A stretch of 33,630 nt of DNA, taken from a bacterium 1xD42-67. GTDB lineage: Bacteria > Bacillota > Clostridia > Oscillospirales > Oscillospiraceae. Below, one piece after another: positions 7,966 to 15,102 of this stretch. The notes under the pieces are model-generated. The model did no database searches. It was not told where the DNA came from and worked only from the letters and a program-made list of their open reading frames with translations. The first letter of the stretch is position 1. The number at the start of each line of letters is the position of its first letter. The stretch lies in the NCBI GenBank assembly GCA_003612335.1, contig RAYO01000043.1, positions 1 to 33,630 of the forward strand, in the 5' to 3' direction. Position numbers and translations under genes: made by a program.

Positions 7966-8863
7966 CCGGGAGGGGGAGCGGGCCGACGCCCTGCTGGCCC
8001 GTCTGATCCCGGATCTGACCCGCTCCGCCGCCCAGAAGCTGCTGGAGCGGGGCGGGGTCACCTCCGAGGGCAGGACGGTGCGCAAGAACGACCGCCCTGC
8101 CCCCGGCCAGGTGCTGGAGGCGGTCCTCCCCGACCCGGAGCCGGCTGACGTCCTCCCCCAGGATATCCCCCTGGACGTGGTCTATGAGGACGGGGACCTG
8201 ATCGTGATAAACAAGCCGGTGGGGCTGGTGGTCCACCCCGCCCCCGGCCACCCAGACGGCACCTTGGTCAACGCCCTGCTGTACCACTGCGGGACCTCCC
8301 TGTCGGGGATCGGGGGCCAGCTGCGGCCGGGGATCGTCCACCGGATCGACCGGGATACCTCCGGCCTGATCGTGGCCGCCAAGAACGACCGGGCCCACCT
8401 GGCCCTGGCCGCCCAGCTCCAGGACCACTCTCTGGCCCGGACCTATGAGGCGGTGGCCGTCGGCGGGTTCAAAGAGGACAGCGGGACAGTGGACGCCCCC
8501 ATCGGGCGGCATCCGGCGGACCGGAAAAAAATGGCCATCGACCGCAGGAACGGCCGGGAGGCCGTCACCCACTGGTCCGTCCTGGCCCGGTGGCCCGGCT
8601 ATACCTATCTGGAGTGCCGGCTGGAGACGGGACGCACCCACCAGATCCGGGCCCACCTGGCCTCCATCGGCCATCCCCTGCTGGGGGACACGGTGTACGG
8701 CGCCAAAAAGCCCGTCCCCGGCCTGGCCGGCCAGTGTCTCCACGCCCGGCGGCTGCGGTTCGTCCACCCCTCCACCGGCCGGACCATCGAGGTGGAGTGC
8801 CCGCTGCCCGGCTGGTTCCAGGCGGTGCTGGAGAAGCTGGACCGGGGCGCGCCCTCAGGATAG
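7940..8863 (+). CDS. rluD: RluA/RluD-family 23S rRNA pseudouridine synthase
   Basis: A 307-residue protein. An N-terminal S4-type RNA-binding domain (~residues 12-60, RADALLARLIPDLTRSAAQKLLERGGV) is followed by the synthase domain. The catalytic motif HRIDRDTSGL contains Asp139, and GRTHQIRAHL appears later. Such enzymes isomerise uridines in helix 69 of 23S rRNA (RluD) or in other rRNA sites; the precise target cannot be assigned, so the symbol reflects closest resemblance. The start overlaps lspA by 26 bp and has GGGGAGGAGGAG upstream. A long hairpin follows the stop codon. Confidence 0.92.
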   Translation: MTELKLTADREGERADALLARLIPDLTRSAAQKLLERGGVTSEGRTVRKNDRPAPGQVLEAVLPDPEPADVLPQDIPLDVVYEDGDLIVINKPVGLVVHPAPGHPDGTLVNALLYHCGTSLSGIGGQLRPGIVHRIDRDTSGLIVAAKNDRAHLALAAQLQDHSLARTYEAVAVGGFKEDSGTVDAPIGRHPADRKKMAIDRRNGREAVTHWSVLARWPGYTYLECRLETGRTHQIRAHLASIGHPLLGDTVYGAKKPVPGLAGQCLHARRLRFVHPSTGRTIEVECPLPGWFQAVLEKLDRGAPSG

Positions 8864-8874
8864 TCACCGCTTCG

Positions 8875-8904
8875 GACAGGGATGGGCTGAGGCCCATCCC
8901 TGTC
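8875..8904 (+). terminator. Terminator after rluD
   Basis: A perfect 13-bp stem (8875-8887 with 8892-8904) has a TGAG loop and is followed by the moderately U-rich TCTCCTT. It lies 12 bp after the rluD stop codon. Confidence 0.75.
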
Positions 8905-8938
8905 TCTCCTTCCCGACAAAAATTCACGGAATATTTCA

Positions 8939-8967
8939 TTTCCAAAGGGGCCCGATCGTGGTATAAT
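8939..8967 (+). promoter_or_regulatory. Promoter of the zapA operon
   Basis: TATAAT (8962-8967) is preceded 17 bp upstream by the weak -35 candidate TTTCCA. The zapA ATG lies 58 bp downstream. Confidence 0.6.
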
Positions 8968-9025
8968 ACCTATATCTGTGAAAACCGGGGAAGTGTGCCC
9001 CAAAAAGCGCGGGGAGGAAGGGAGC

Positions 9026-9340
9026 ATGAAGAACAAGGTAGTGGTGACCATTGGCGGGAAGGATTACACCATGGTGGCGATGGAGGACGAGGAGTATGTC
9101 CGCCGGTGCGCCCAGCTGGTGGACAGGCACCTGGCAGAGGTGATGGGGGCGGGCCGGCTCTCCCAGTCAGACGGGGCCGTGCTGGCCGCCATGAACATCG
9201 CCGACCAGTATCTGAAGGAGCAGGAGGCCGCCGAGAACCTCCGCCGTCAGGTGAAGGAGGGCCTGGAGGAGGCCAGCCGTCTGAAGCTGGAGCTGTCCGA
9301 GGCCAAGCGGGAGATCTTCAAGCTGGGGACCAAGAAATAA
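9026..9340 (+). CDS. zapA: Cell division protein ZapA
   Basis: A 104-residue protein. The start at 9026 follows a purine-rich site (GGGGAGGAAGGGAG); an in-frame start 48 bp upstream lacks one. The N-terminal VTIGGKDYTM and the conserved VRRCAQLVDRHLAEV identify a ZapA globular head. The C-terminal half is a long coiled coil (LKEQEAAENLRRQVKEGLEEASRL). ZapA crosslinks FtsZ filaments and stabilises the Z-ring. It lies 15 bp before a U32 peptidase gene, an order often seen in Clostridia. Confidence 0.9.
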   Translation: MKNKVVVTIGGKDYTMVAMEDEEYVRRCAQLVDRHLAEVMGAGRLSQSDGAVLAAMNIADQYLKEQEAAENLRRQVKEGLEEASRLKLELSEAKREIFKLGTKK

Positions 9341-9355
9341 GGGGGAGGATCGCCT

Positions 9356-11440
9356 ATGATGGAGCTGCTCTCGCCCGCTGGATCCATGGAGGCGGTGACC
9401 GCCGCCGTCCAGAACGGGGCGGACGCCGTCTATTTTGGATATGGGGATTTCAACGCCCGCCGGGGGGCCAGGAACTTCACCCAGGAGGAGGCCGCAGCGG
9501 CGGTCTCCTACTGCCATCTCCGGGGGTGTAAGGCATATCTCACCCTGAACACCCTGCTCACCGACCGGGAGCTGCCCCGGGCGGCGGAGGTGGCCGCCCA
9601 TGCCAGCTCCATCGGCATGGACGCGGTGATCGTCCAGGACCTGGGGGTGGTGCGGATGCTCCGCCAGTCCGTCCCCGACCTGCCCATACACGGCTCCACC
9701 CAAATGACCGTCCACTCCCTGGACGGGGCCAAGCTGTGCGCCGACCTGGGGATGGAGCGGGTGGTGCTGGGCCGGGAGCTGCGCGGGGAGCAGGTCGCCT
9801 ATCTCTGCCAGCACGCCCCCATCCAGGTCGAGGTCTTCGGCCATGGGGCCCTGTGCATGTGCTGGTCGGGGCAGTGCTTCTTCTCCTCGGTGATCGGCGG
9901 GCGCAGCGGCAACCGGGGGATGTGCGCCCAGCCCTGCCGCATGAGCTACGGTTGGAACGGGAAGGCAGACGGATATCCCCTGTCCCTGAAGGATCTGTCC
10001 ATGGCGGGCCACCTGAAGGAGCTCCAGAGCATGGGAGTGGCCTGTTTGAAGCTGGAGGGGCGGATGAAGCGGCCCGAGTATGTGGCCATCGTCACCGGGA
10101 TCTATGCCAAAGCCCTCCGAGAGGGCCGGGAGCCCACGGCGGAGGAGGTGGAGATCCTCAAACAGGCTTTCTCCCGCCAGGGCTTCACCGACGGATATCA
10201 TACCGGACGGAAGGGGCCGGACATGTTCGGCATCCGCCAGGAGGAGAAGGAGCCCAAGGAGCTCTATGCCCAGGCCCGGGCCTCCTATGAGAACGGGGAG
10301 GAGCGCAAGGAGCCGGTGCGGTTCTATGCCCTGATCCAGCCCGGCCAGCCCGCCCAGGTGGCGGTGGAGGACCGGCAGGGCCGGGTGGCCCGGGTGGAGG
10401 GCCCGGCGCCCGAGGAGGCCCGGAACGTCCCCCTCACCCGGGAGAAGGTGGAGGCCCAGCTCTCCCGCACCGGAGGCACCCCCTTCGGCTGTGAGAAGGC
10501 CACCGCCAAGGTGGCGGAGGGGCTGTCCCTCCCCCTGTCCGCCCTCAACGACCTGCGCCGCCGGGCGCTGGAGGAGCTGTCGAAGGCGCGCCAGGTCCTG
10601 CCGGAGCGGCGGAGGGAGCCGTTCCAGCCCGGGGTCCGGTATGAGAACCCCCGGCAGGCGCCGGTGCTCACCGTCTCTCTGCGCACCGCCGCCCAGGTGA
10701 GCGCCGATCTGCTCCGATCCAGGCCCGCCCTCCTCTATCTCCCCGCTGACGAGGGGGCGGCCCACCCGGAGGTGGTCCGCCGCTGCCAGCAGGCGGGGGT
10801 CCCCGTGGCTGCCGTCCTGCCCCGGATCTGCACCGACACAGAGCTCCCCCGGCTGGAGAAGGAACTGCTGGTCCTCCGGGGACTGGGCGTGGATCAGGCC
10901 CTGGCCGGGACCTGGGGGGCGGTCCGGCGGGCCGCCCGGCTGGGCTTCCAGGTCCGGGGGGACTACGGCCTGGGGGCCTACAACAGCCAGACCCTGAAGG
11001 AACTGAAGCGGCTGGGCCTGCTGTCGGCCACCGCCTCCTTCGAGCTGAGATTCCCCCAGATCCGGGACCTGTCCAAGGCCCTGCCTGTGGAGCTCATCGT
11101 GTATGGCCGCCTGCCCCTGATGATCGTGGAGAACTGCATCATCCACGGCCGGTCCGGCCAGCACACCTGCGGCAACGTGAACCTGCTCACCGACCGGAAG
11201 GGGGAGCGCTTCCCCGTGGTCAAGGCGTGGGGCTGCCGCAACGAGATCCTCAACTCCAAAAAGCTCTTCCTGGCGGACAAGCAGTCCGACTGGAAGAAGC
11301 TGGGCCTGTGGGGGGCGCGGCTGATGTTCACCACCGAGAACGCCCTGGAGTGCGCCCAAGTGCTGGAACGGTATTTGGATCAGGGCAGATATCAACCAAA
11401 CGACTTCACCCGGGGGCTGTACTACCGGGATGTGGAATGA
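9356..11440 (+). CDS. U32-family peptidase / RlhA-like protein with DUF3656-like region
   Basis: A 694-residue protein. The N-terminal ~300 residues match the U32 (collagenase-like) family: LLSPAGSMEAVTAAVQNGADAVYFG at the start, and the U32 signature around residues 159-176 (EVFGHGALCMCWSGQCF), followed by GNRGMCAQPCRMSY with its conserved Cys residues. A central region (~370-490) resembles DUF3656, and the C-terminal part is a second barrel-like segment with ENCIIHGRSGQHTCG. In E. coli, RlhA of this family helps hydroxylate C2501 of 23S rRNA and carries an iron-sulfur-type Cys set; protease activity of the family is doubtful. AAGGGGGAGG precedes the ATG. Confidence 0.9.
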   Translation: MMELLSPAGSMEAVTAAVQNGADAVYFGYGDFNARRGARNFTQEEAAAAVSYCHLRGCKAYLTLNTLLTDRELPRAAEVAAHASSIGMDAVIVQDLGVVRMLRQSVPDLPIHGSTQMTVHSLDGAKLCADLGMERVVLGRELRGEQVAYLCQHAPIQVEVFGHGALCMCWSGQCFFSSVIGGRSGNRGMCAQPCRMSYGWNGKADGYPLSLKDLSMAGHLKELQSMGVACLKLEGRMKRPEYVAIVTGIYAKALREGREPTAEEVEILKQAFSRQGFTDGYHTGRKGPDMFGIRQEEKEPKELYAQARASYENGEERKEPVRFYALIQPGQPAQVAVEDRQGRVARVEGPAPEEARNVPLTREKVEAQLSRTGGTPFGCEKATAKVAEGLSLPLSALNDLRRRALEELSKARQVLPERRREPFQPGVRYENPRQAPVLTVSLRTAAQVSADLLRSRPALLYLPADEGAAHPEVVRRCQQAGVPVAAVLPRICTDTELPRLEKELLVLRGLGVDQALAGTWGAVRRAARLGFQVRGDYGLGAYNSQTLKELKRLGLLSATASFELRFPQIRDLSKALPVELIVYGRLPLMIVENCIIHGRSGQHTCGNVNLLTDRKGERFPVVKAWGCRNEILNSKKLFLADKQSDWKKLGLWGARLMFTTENALECAQVLERYLDQGRYQPNDFTRGLYYRDVE

Positions 11441-11455
11441 TCGGAGCTCACTATC

Positions 11456-11905
11456 ATGGACTTGAAGATAAAAGCAGTCTCCCCGAAGATCGGGAACGAG
11501 ATCCCCCTGCCCTATTACGCCACCCCCGGGTCGGCGGCCATGGACCTCCACGCCTGCATAGACGGACCGGTCGTCATCCCCGCCGGAGGGCGGCGGACGA
11601 TCCCCACAGGGATCGCCATCGCCCTGCCCGATGCAGGCCATGTGGCCCTGGTCTACGCCCGCAGCGGCTTGGCCATCAAGCACGGGGTCGCCCCCGCCAA
11701 CTGCGTGGGGGTGATCGACAGCGACTATCGGGGGGAGATCCTGGTGGGCCTGCAAAACTCCGGGGAGTCGGATCTCACCGTCCAGCCCGGCGACCGGATC
11801 GCCCAGCTGATGATCGCTCCGGTGATCCAGGCCCAGATCCAACTGGTGGACGAGCTGGACGACACCGCCCGGGGAGCGGGAGGATTCGGGTCCACGGGGA
11901 CATGA
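11456..11905 (+). CDS. dut: dUTP diphosphatase
   Basis: A 149-residue trimeric dUTPase, which hydrolyses dUTP to dUMP and PPi and so keeps uracil out of DNA. All five family motifs are present: AMDLHA (28-33), ARSGLAIKHG (68-77), GVIDSDYRGE (85-94, with the catalytic Asp88), PGDRIAQL (111-118) and the Gly-rich P-loop-like tail RGAGGFGSTG (139-148). The gene begins 15 bp after the U32 gene and has only a modest ribosome-binding site (CGGAG), so it is probably expressed from the zapA operon. Confidence 0.96.
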   Translation: MDLKIKAVSPKIGNEIPLPYYATPGSAAMDLHACIDGPVVIPAGGRRTIPTGIAIALPDAGHVALVYARSGLAIKHGVAPANCVGVIDSDYRGEILVGLQNSGESDLTVQPGDRIAQLMIAPVIQAQIQLVDELDDTARGAGGFGSTGT

Positions 11906-11945
11906 GGAAAGGCCCCTGCGGGGGAGGATAAGGAGGGACACCGAC

Positions 11946-12788
11946 ATGTTCGGTCTCAAGAAAAAGAGAGAGGCGCCGGCGGGAGACGCCGGGAACAGCC
12001 AGTTCAAGGAGCTGTCCGCCCAGTTCCAGCCGGAGGAGCTGACCGTCCTGGCAGTCACCGGGGCCAACGGCTTCAGCGGCGGCAGGGCCGGCAAGGAGAA
12101 GCTGTGGCGGGCCACCATCGGCCTGACCGCCTGGATGGAGGAAGACAGCGGCGAGATCCATCGGGGGGACACGGGCCTGACCGCCCTGGCCAACGACAAG
12201 CTGCTGGATCACCTGCGCCGCCGGGCCCGGCCTGACAACATCATCAAGTTCCGGGCCCGGGCGTCGGAGGACGGCCGGCGCCTGCTCCTCCTGGACCTGC
12301 CCGAGCAGGCCTTCCACCCAGAGCTGGACACCATCCTCCAGGAACAAAAAATGCCCGTCACCTTCTGGGAGGACGGGCTGGGCACCTTCACCCTGGACCG
12401 CCAGGTGGACTGGTTCGAGACCGAGGTGGACTGGCTGGGGACGGAGGTCTCCCTGGTCTTCGACCGGGATGAGGACCGGGCGGACTGCATCAGGAACGCC
12501 AAGGCCCTGCTGGCCGCCGCCGCCGGCTGGGACGAGCGGGTCCGGGTGTATGCCGCAGATGACCTGCTGGTGTCCGCCAACGACTGGGCTGAACAGATGG
12601 AGGACGAGGAGCCCCAGGAGATCACCAGAGAGCAGTTCATGGAGCGGATGGAGCTGGAGTCCATCGAGATCCGGGCGGACGGCTCCTTCGAGTTCTGGTT
12701 CGCCGACGGCGATCTGTTCTACGGCCACTCTATCCACGTCTCCGGCGACATGGAGCACGGCCCGGACGACGCCGGCATGGAGGGATAA
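11946..12788 (+). CDS. DUF2262-like protein
   Basis: A 280-residue soluble protein of unknown function. The C-terminal half resembles DUF2262: LGTFTLDRQVDWFETEVDWLG (~145-165) and the ending FEFWFADGDLFYGHSIHVSGD. The N-terminal ~130 residues (YFRATIGLTAWMEEDSG-like strands, then DNIIKFRARAS) form a separate alpha/beta segment. There is no signal peptide, membrane segment or nucleotide-binding motif. AAGGAGGG precedes the ATG. A NADAR gene starts three bases after its stop, so the two are surely co-translated; this is the best clue to its role. Confidence 0.75.
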   Translation: MFGLKKKREAPAGDAGNSQFKELSAQFQPEELTVLAVTGANGFSGGRAGKEKLWRATIGLTAWMEEDSGEIHRGDTGLTALANDKLLDHLRRRARPDNIIKFRARASEDGRRLLLLDLPEQAFHPELDTILQEQKMPVTFWEDGLGTFTLDRQVDWFETEVDWLGTEVSLVFDRDEDRADCIRNAKALLAAAAGWDERVRVYAADDLLVSANDWAEQMEDEEPQEITREQFMERMELESIEIRADGSFEFWFADGDLFYGHSIHVSGDMEHGPDDAGMEG

Positions 12789-12791
12789 CAT

Positions 12792-13661
12792 ATGCGGGAC
12801 AAATGGATGGCCCCGGAGTGGCTGGCCTGCCCGGGGATCCCCCAGTACTCCATCGGCTGGCGGATGGGCTACGGCGAGGACTACGTCTGCAAGCTGGGGA
12901 CCTGGCTGGACAAGCTCAGCGACAAGGAGCGGGCAGAGTACGACCGCCTGTTCCCCATGCCTGTCTTCTGGGACGACGTCTCCGTGATGGAGGACGGCGA
13001 GGGCCTGGACCCCTCTCTGCTGTACGACGGGGAGGACTACTTCCTCCGCCACTGGCGGCCCAACGGCGAGCCGGCTTACAGCCGGGCCAAGCTGGAGGCG
13101 GACATCGCCGCCGGGAAGCGGGCGAAGTGGGTCCACTTCTGGGGCCACGCCCCGGAGAAGGACGGCCACATCACCGAGACCTGCCTGAGCCAGTGGTGGA
13201 TGGCGGAGTTCTGGGTGGAGGCCCAGCGATACTGCTGCATGGAGCAGTACATGATGGCGGAGAAGGCCCGGCTCTTCGAAGACGAGGAGACGCTGGAGAA
13301 GATCATGGAGGCCACCGTTCAGGGGAAGATCAAGGCCCTGGGCCGGGAAGTGAAGCACTTTGACCAGACCGAGTGGGACAAGTGCAAGTACACCATCGTT
13401 TTGACGGGGAACTATCAAAAATTCCTGCAAAATCCGGAATTGAAGGACTTTCTCCTGCGCACCGGGGACAAGATCCTGGTAGAGGCCAGCCCCCGGGACC
13501 GGATCTGGGGCATCGGCATGGGCAAGGCCAACGAGAACGCCCAGATCCCCGCCGCCTGGCGGGGGCAGAACCTGCTGGGCTTCGCCCTGATGGAGGTCCG
13601 GGACGAGCTGCGCCGGGTGTGCGCCAACGAGGACAAGATCGACTGGGCCCTGAGGCCATGA
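12792..13661 (+). CDS. NADAR-domain N-glycosidase-like protein
   Basis: A 289-residue protein. The C-terminal ~165 residues match the NADAR (YbiA-like) family: LSQWWMAEF, YCCMEQYMMAEKARLF, IKALGREVKHFD, KFLQNPELKDFLLRTGDKILVEASPRD, IWGIGMG and WRGQNLLGFALMEVRDEL. The family cleaves N-glycosidic bonds in riboflavin-pathway intermediates, and some members remove ADP-ribose from guanine in DNA and so counter DarT-type toxins. The N-terminal ~110 residues (IGWRMGYGEDYVCKLGTWLDKL) are extra compared with a minimal ~150-residue YbiA and are shared with other long clostridial versions. No DarT-like gene is in the window. It begins three bases after the DUF2262-like gene. Confidence 0.88.
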   Translation: MRDKWMAPEWLACPGIPQYSIGWRMGYGEDYVCKLGTWLDKLSDKERAEYDRLFPMPVFWDDVSVMEDGEGLDPSLLYDGEDYFLRHWRPNGEPAYSRAKLEADIAAGKRAKWVHFWGHAPEKDGHITETCLSQWWMAEFWVEAQRYCCMEQYMMAEKARLFEDEETLEKIMEATVQGKIKALGREVKHFDQTEWDKCKYTIVLTGNYQKFLQNPELKDFLLRTGDKILVEASPRDRIWGIGMGKANENAQIPAAWRGQNLLGFALMEVRDELRRVCANEDKIDWALRP

Positions 13662-13675
13662 CCGCCGGGCGCGCC

Positions 13676-13930
13676 CTATGAGACCGGGCCCAGCGCCTCC
13701 AGGAGCAGCCGGGCACAGGTGCGGAATCCAAAGGAGAACTCGCGCTCCCGGTCCCGCCGGTCGATCCGGTCCCGCAGGGCGGTGAAGCGGTCCACAAGAT
13801 CCGTGCCGTACTGCGCCTGGAACAGATCGCATAGCTGGGAGTATTCTCGTTTGATCTCCTCCAGCTCCGGATCGTCTGGGGCTTGCGGTCTGTTCAAATT
13901 GATGTATAATGTTTCGATGATACTTTCCAT
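13676..13930 (-). CDS. Small DUF6809-like protein
   Basis: An 84-residue acidic helical protein. The pattern MESIIETLY... and the C-terminal REREFSFGFRTCARLLLEAL match DUF6809 proteins, small Firmicute proteins of unknown function often seen in accessory regions. There is no signal peptide or Cys pair. The ATG has GGAGG nine bases upstream. It is transcribed from a perfect sigma-A promoter whose spacer and start site carry CTTTAAAG boxes, and it is divergent from an XRE regulator, so it is probably repressed by that regulator. It ends 15 bp from the convergent NADAR gene. Confidence 0.75.
   Translation of the reverse strand: MESIIETLYINLNRPQAPDDPELEEIKREYSQLCDLFQAQYGTDLVDRFTALRDRIDRRDREREFSFGFRTCARLLLEALGPVS
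13883..13910 (+). promoter_or_regulatory. Candidate promoter of the XRE gene
   Basis: TTGCGG (13883-13888) and TATAAT (13905-13910) are separated by 16 bp. It lies inside the N-terminal codons of the DUF6809-like gene, in the opposite direction. The resulting transcript would have a ~100-nt leader antisense to the start of that gene. Confidence 0.45.
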
Positions 13931-13953
13931 GTTATCGCCTCCAAAGCAGTACT

Positions 13954-13996
13954 CTTTAAGAGGGCCCTCTTTAAAGGTGATTATACCCCTTTAAAG
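13954..13996. promoter_or_regulatory. Operator cluster of CTTTAAAG boxes
   Basis: Three related boxes are present: 13954-13960 (CTTTAAG), 13969-13976 (CTTTAAAG) and 13989-13996 (CTTTAAAG), with the last two exactly 20 bp apart. Flanks are palindromic: 13954-13976 reads as an almost perfect inverted repeat around GGGCCC, and 13967-13998 reads CTCTTTAAAGG...CCTTTAAAGAG. The boxes cover the promoter spacer, start site and early leader of the DUF6809-like gene. They probably bind the divergent XRE protein. Confidence 0.7.
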
Positions 13997-14008
13997 AGAA
14001 CATGTCAA
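13980..14008 (-). promoter_or_regulatory. Perfect consensus promoter of the DUF6809-like gene
   Basis: On the minus strand, TTGACA (14008-14003) and TATAAT (13985-13980) are separated by exactly 17 bp. The -35 element overlaps the ribosome-binding site of the XRE gene on the other strand. Such a strong promoter normally needs a repressor. Confidence 0.85.
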
Positions 14009-14019
14009 GGAGTGTTTCC

Positions 14020-14268
14020 ATGTTCACCAAAGATCTATTCGGCAAAAGGATTTTAGAGCAACGAACAAGGTGTTGTGAGACGCAGGCAGTTCTTGCGGAA
14101 CTGCTCGGCGTCAAGAAAAATCACATCAGCGAGATCGAACGAGGGAACCGGACCACCTCTGCCGAGCGGATCGCTCTGATCTGCGAGCACTACAAGGTCT
14201 CCGCCGACTATCTCCTTGGCCTCACCGACGACCCGGAGCCGAAATATAGGGCGGAGACGGACGGCTGA
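14020..14268 (+). CDS. XRE-family HTH transcription regulator
   Basis: An 82-residue protein that is almost entirely a Cro/C1-type helix-turn-helix (RILEQRTRCCETQAVLAELLGVKKNHISEIERGNRTTSAERI), followed by the typical YKVSADYLLGLTDDP tail. The start at 14020 follows AAGGAG eight bases upstream; a start at 14002 would ignore that site. Codon use is unlike its neighbours: TTA, AGG, CGA and AAA are common and GC is lower, which suggests acquisition by transfer. It is divergent from the DUF6809-like gene and probably represses it, and perhaps itself, through the CTTTAAAG boxes. Confidence 0.9.
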   Translation: MFTKDLFGKRILEQRTRCCETQAVLAELLGVKKNHISEIERGNRTTSAERIALICEHYKVSADYLLGLTDDPEPKYRAETDG

Positions 14269-14316
14269 GGAAAAAGCCTCCTTTTCCCCGCTAGGGGGCT
14301 TGGAGACGGGGGGAAC

Positions 14317-14445
14317 GCCCTCTCAGTCTGGCCTGCGGCCAGCCAGCTCCCCCAAAGGGGGAGCCAAGACGCAGACCTTACCGCATCCGCCCTTGCCTCC
14401 CCCTTCGGGGGAGGTGGCATCTGCGGAGCGGATGACGGAGAGGGC
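14317..14445 (-). repeat. MITE/REP-like intergenic repeat, copy 2
   Basis: This is the reverse complement of the block at 3953-4079, with the same ends (GCCCTCTC...GAGAGGGC) and the same internal palindromes. The main differences are near the outer end (CATCCGCTCCGCAGATG in place of CACGGCTCCGCCGTG) and scattered single bases. It fills the ~235-bp gap between the XRE gene and maf. Confidence 0.8.
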
Positions 14446-14502
14446 AAAAGGAGGCTTTCCCGCCTGCGGGCGGGAGGAGAGCACGTATAATGAGGTGTTG
14501 TT

Positions 14503-15102
14503 ATGAAGATCATATTGGCCTCCCGCTCTCCCCGGAGGCGGGAGCTGCTGGAGCGGATGGGGATCACAGATCTGGAGGTCATCCCCGCCGAGGGGGAGGA
14601 GATCGCCACCCGCACCCTCACCACAGACCAGCTGGTGGAGGAGCTGTCCCGGCGCAAGTGCGCCGAGGTGGCGGCGTCCCGCCCCGAGGATCTGGTGATC
14701 GCCGCCGACACGCTGGTGGAGATCGACGGCCGGGTCCTGGGCAAGCCAGTCAGCGAGGAGGACGCGGCCCGTATGCTGGCCGCCCTGTCCGGCCGGCTGC
14801 ACAGGGTGTATACCGGCGTGACGGTGCGCCTGGGCGACCGGACAATCACAGCCCATGAGATGACCTCCGTCCGCTTCCGAACCCTGACCCAGGCGGACAT
14901 CATCCGATATATCGCCACCGGTGAGCCCATGGACAAGGCGGGGGCCTATGGCATCCAGGGCTACGGCAGCATGTTGGTGGAGGGCATCTCAGGAGATCAT
15001 TATAATGTGGTGGGCCTGCCGGTGTGCCGGCTGGCCAAGATGCTGATCCGGTTCGGAGTGGACCCCCTGGCCCTGGCGGCGGAAAAGGAGCAGAGAACGT
15101 GA
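14503..15102 (+). CDS. maf: Maf-family nucleotide pyrophosphatase
   Basis: A 199-residue protein. It begins with the Maf signature (ILASRSPRRRELL, 4-16) and has the catalytic IAADTLVEIDGRVLGKP (Asp69) and DKAGAYGIQGYGS. Maf proteins hydrolyse modified or canonical NTPs (dTTP/UTP or m7GTP types) and act as house-cleaning enzymes; some affect septation. GAGGTG lies 7 bases before the ATG, and a TATAAT at 14486-14491 sits unusually close for a promoter. It overlaps the GTG start of mreC by four bases. maf at the head of the mre cluster is the normal order in Firmicutes. Confidence 0.94.
   Translation: MKIILASRSPRRRELLERMGITDLEVIPAEGEEIATRTLTTDQLVEELSRRKCAEVAASRPEDLVIAADTLVEIDGRVLGKPVSEEDAARMLAALSGRLHRVYTGVTVRLGDRTITAHEMTSVRFRTLTQADIIRYIATGEPMDKAGAYGIQGYGSMLVEGISGDHYNVVGLPVCRLAKMLIRFGVDPLALAAEKEQRT

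Noticed and set aside
9167..12199. A 1010-codon open frame on the minus strand
   Set aside because: It is antisense to the U32, dut and neighbouring genes. It is Gly/Leu/His/Gln-rich with no domain, as expected for the complement of GC-rich genes.
11775..13832. A 685-codon open frame on the minus strand
   Set aside because: It is antisense to the DUF2262-like and NADAR genes, with no domain or ribosome-binding site.
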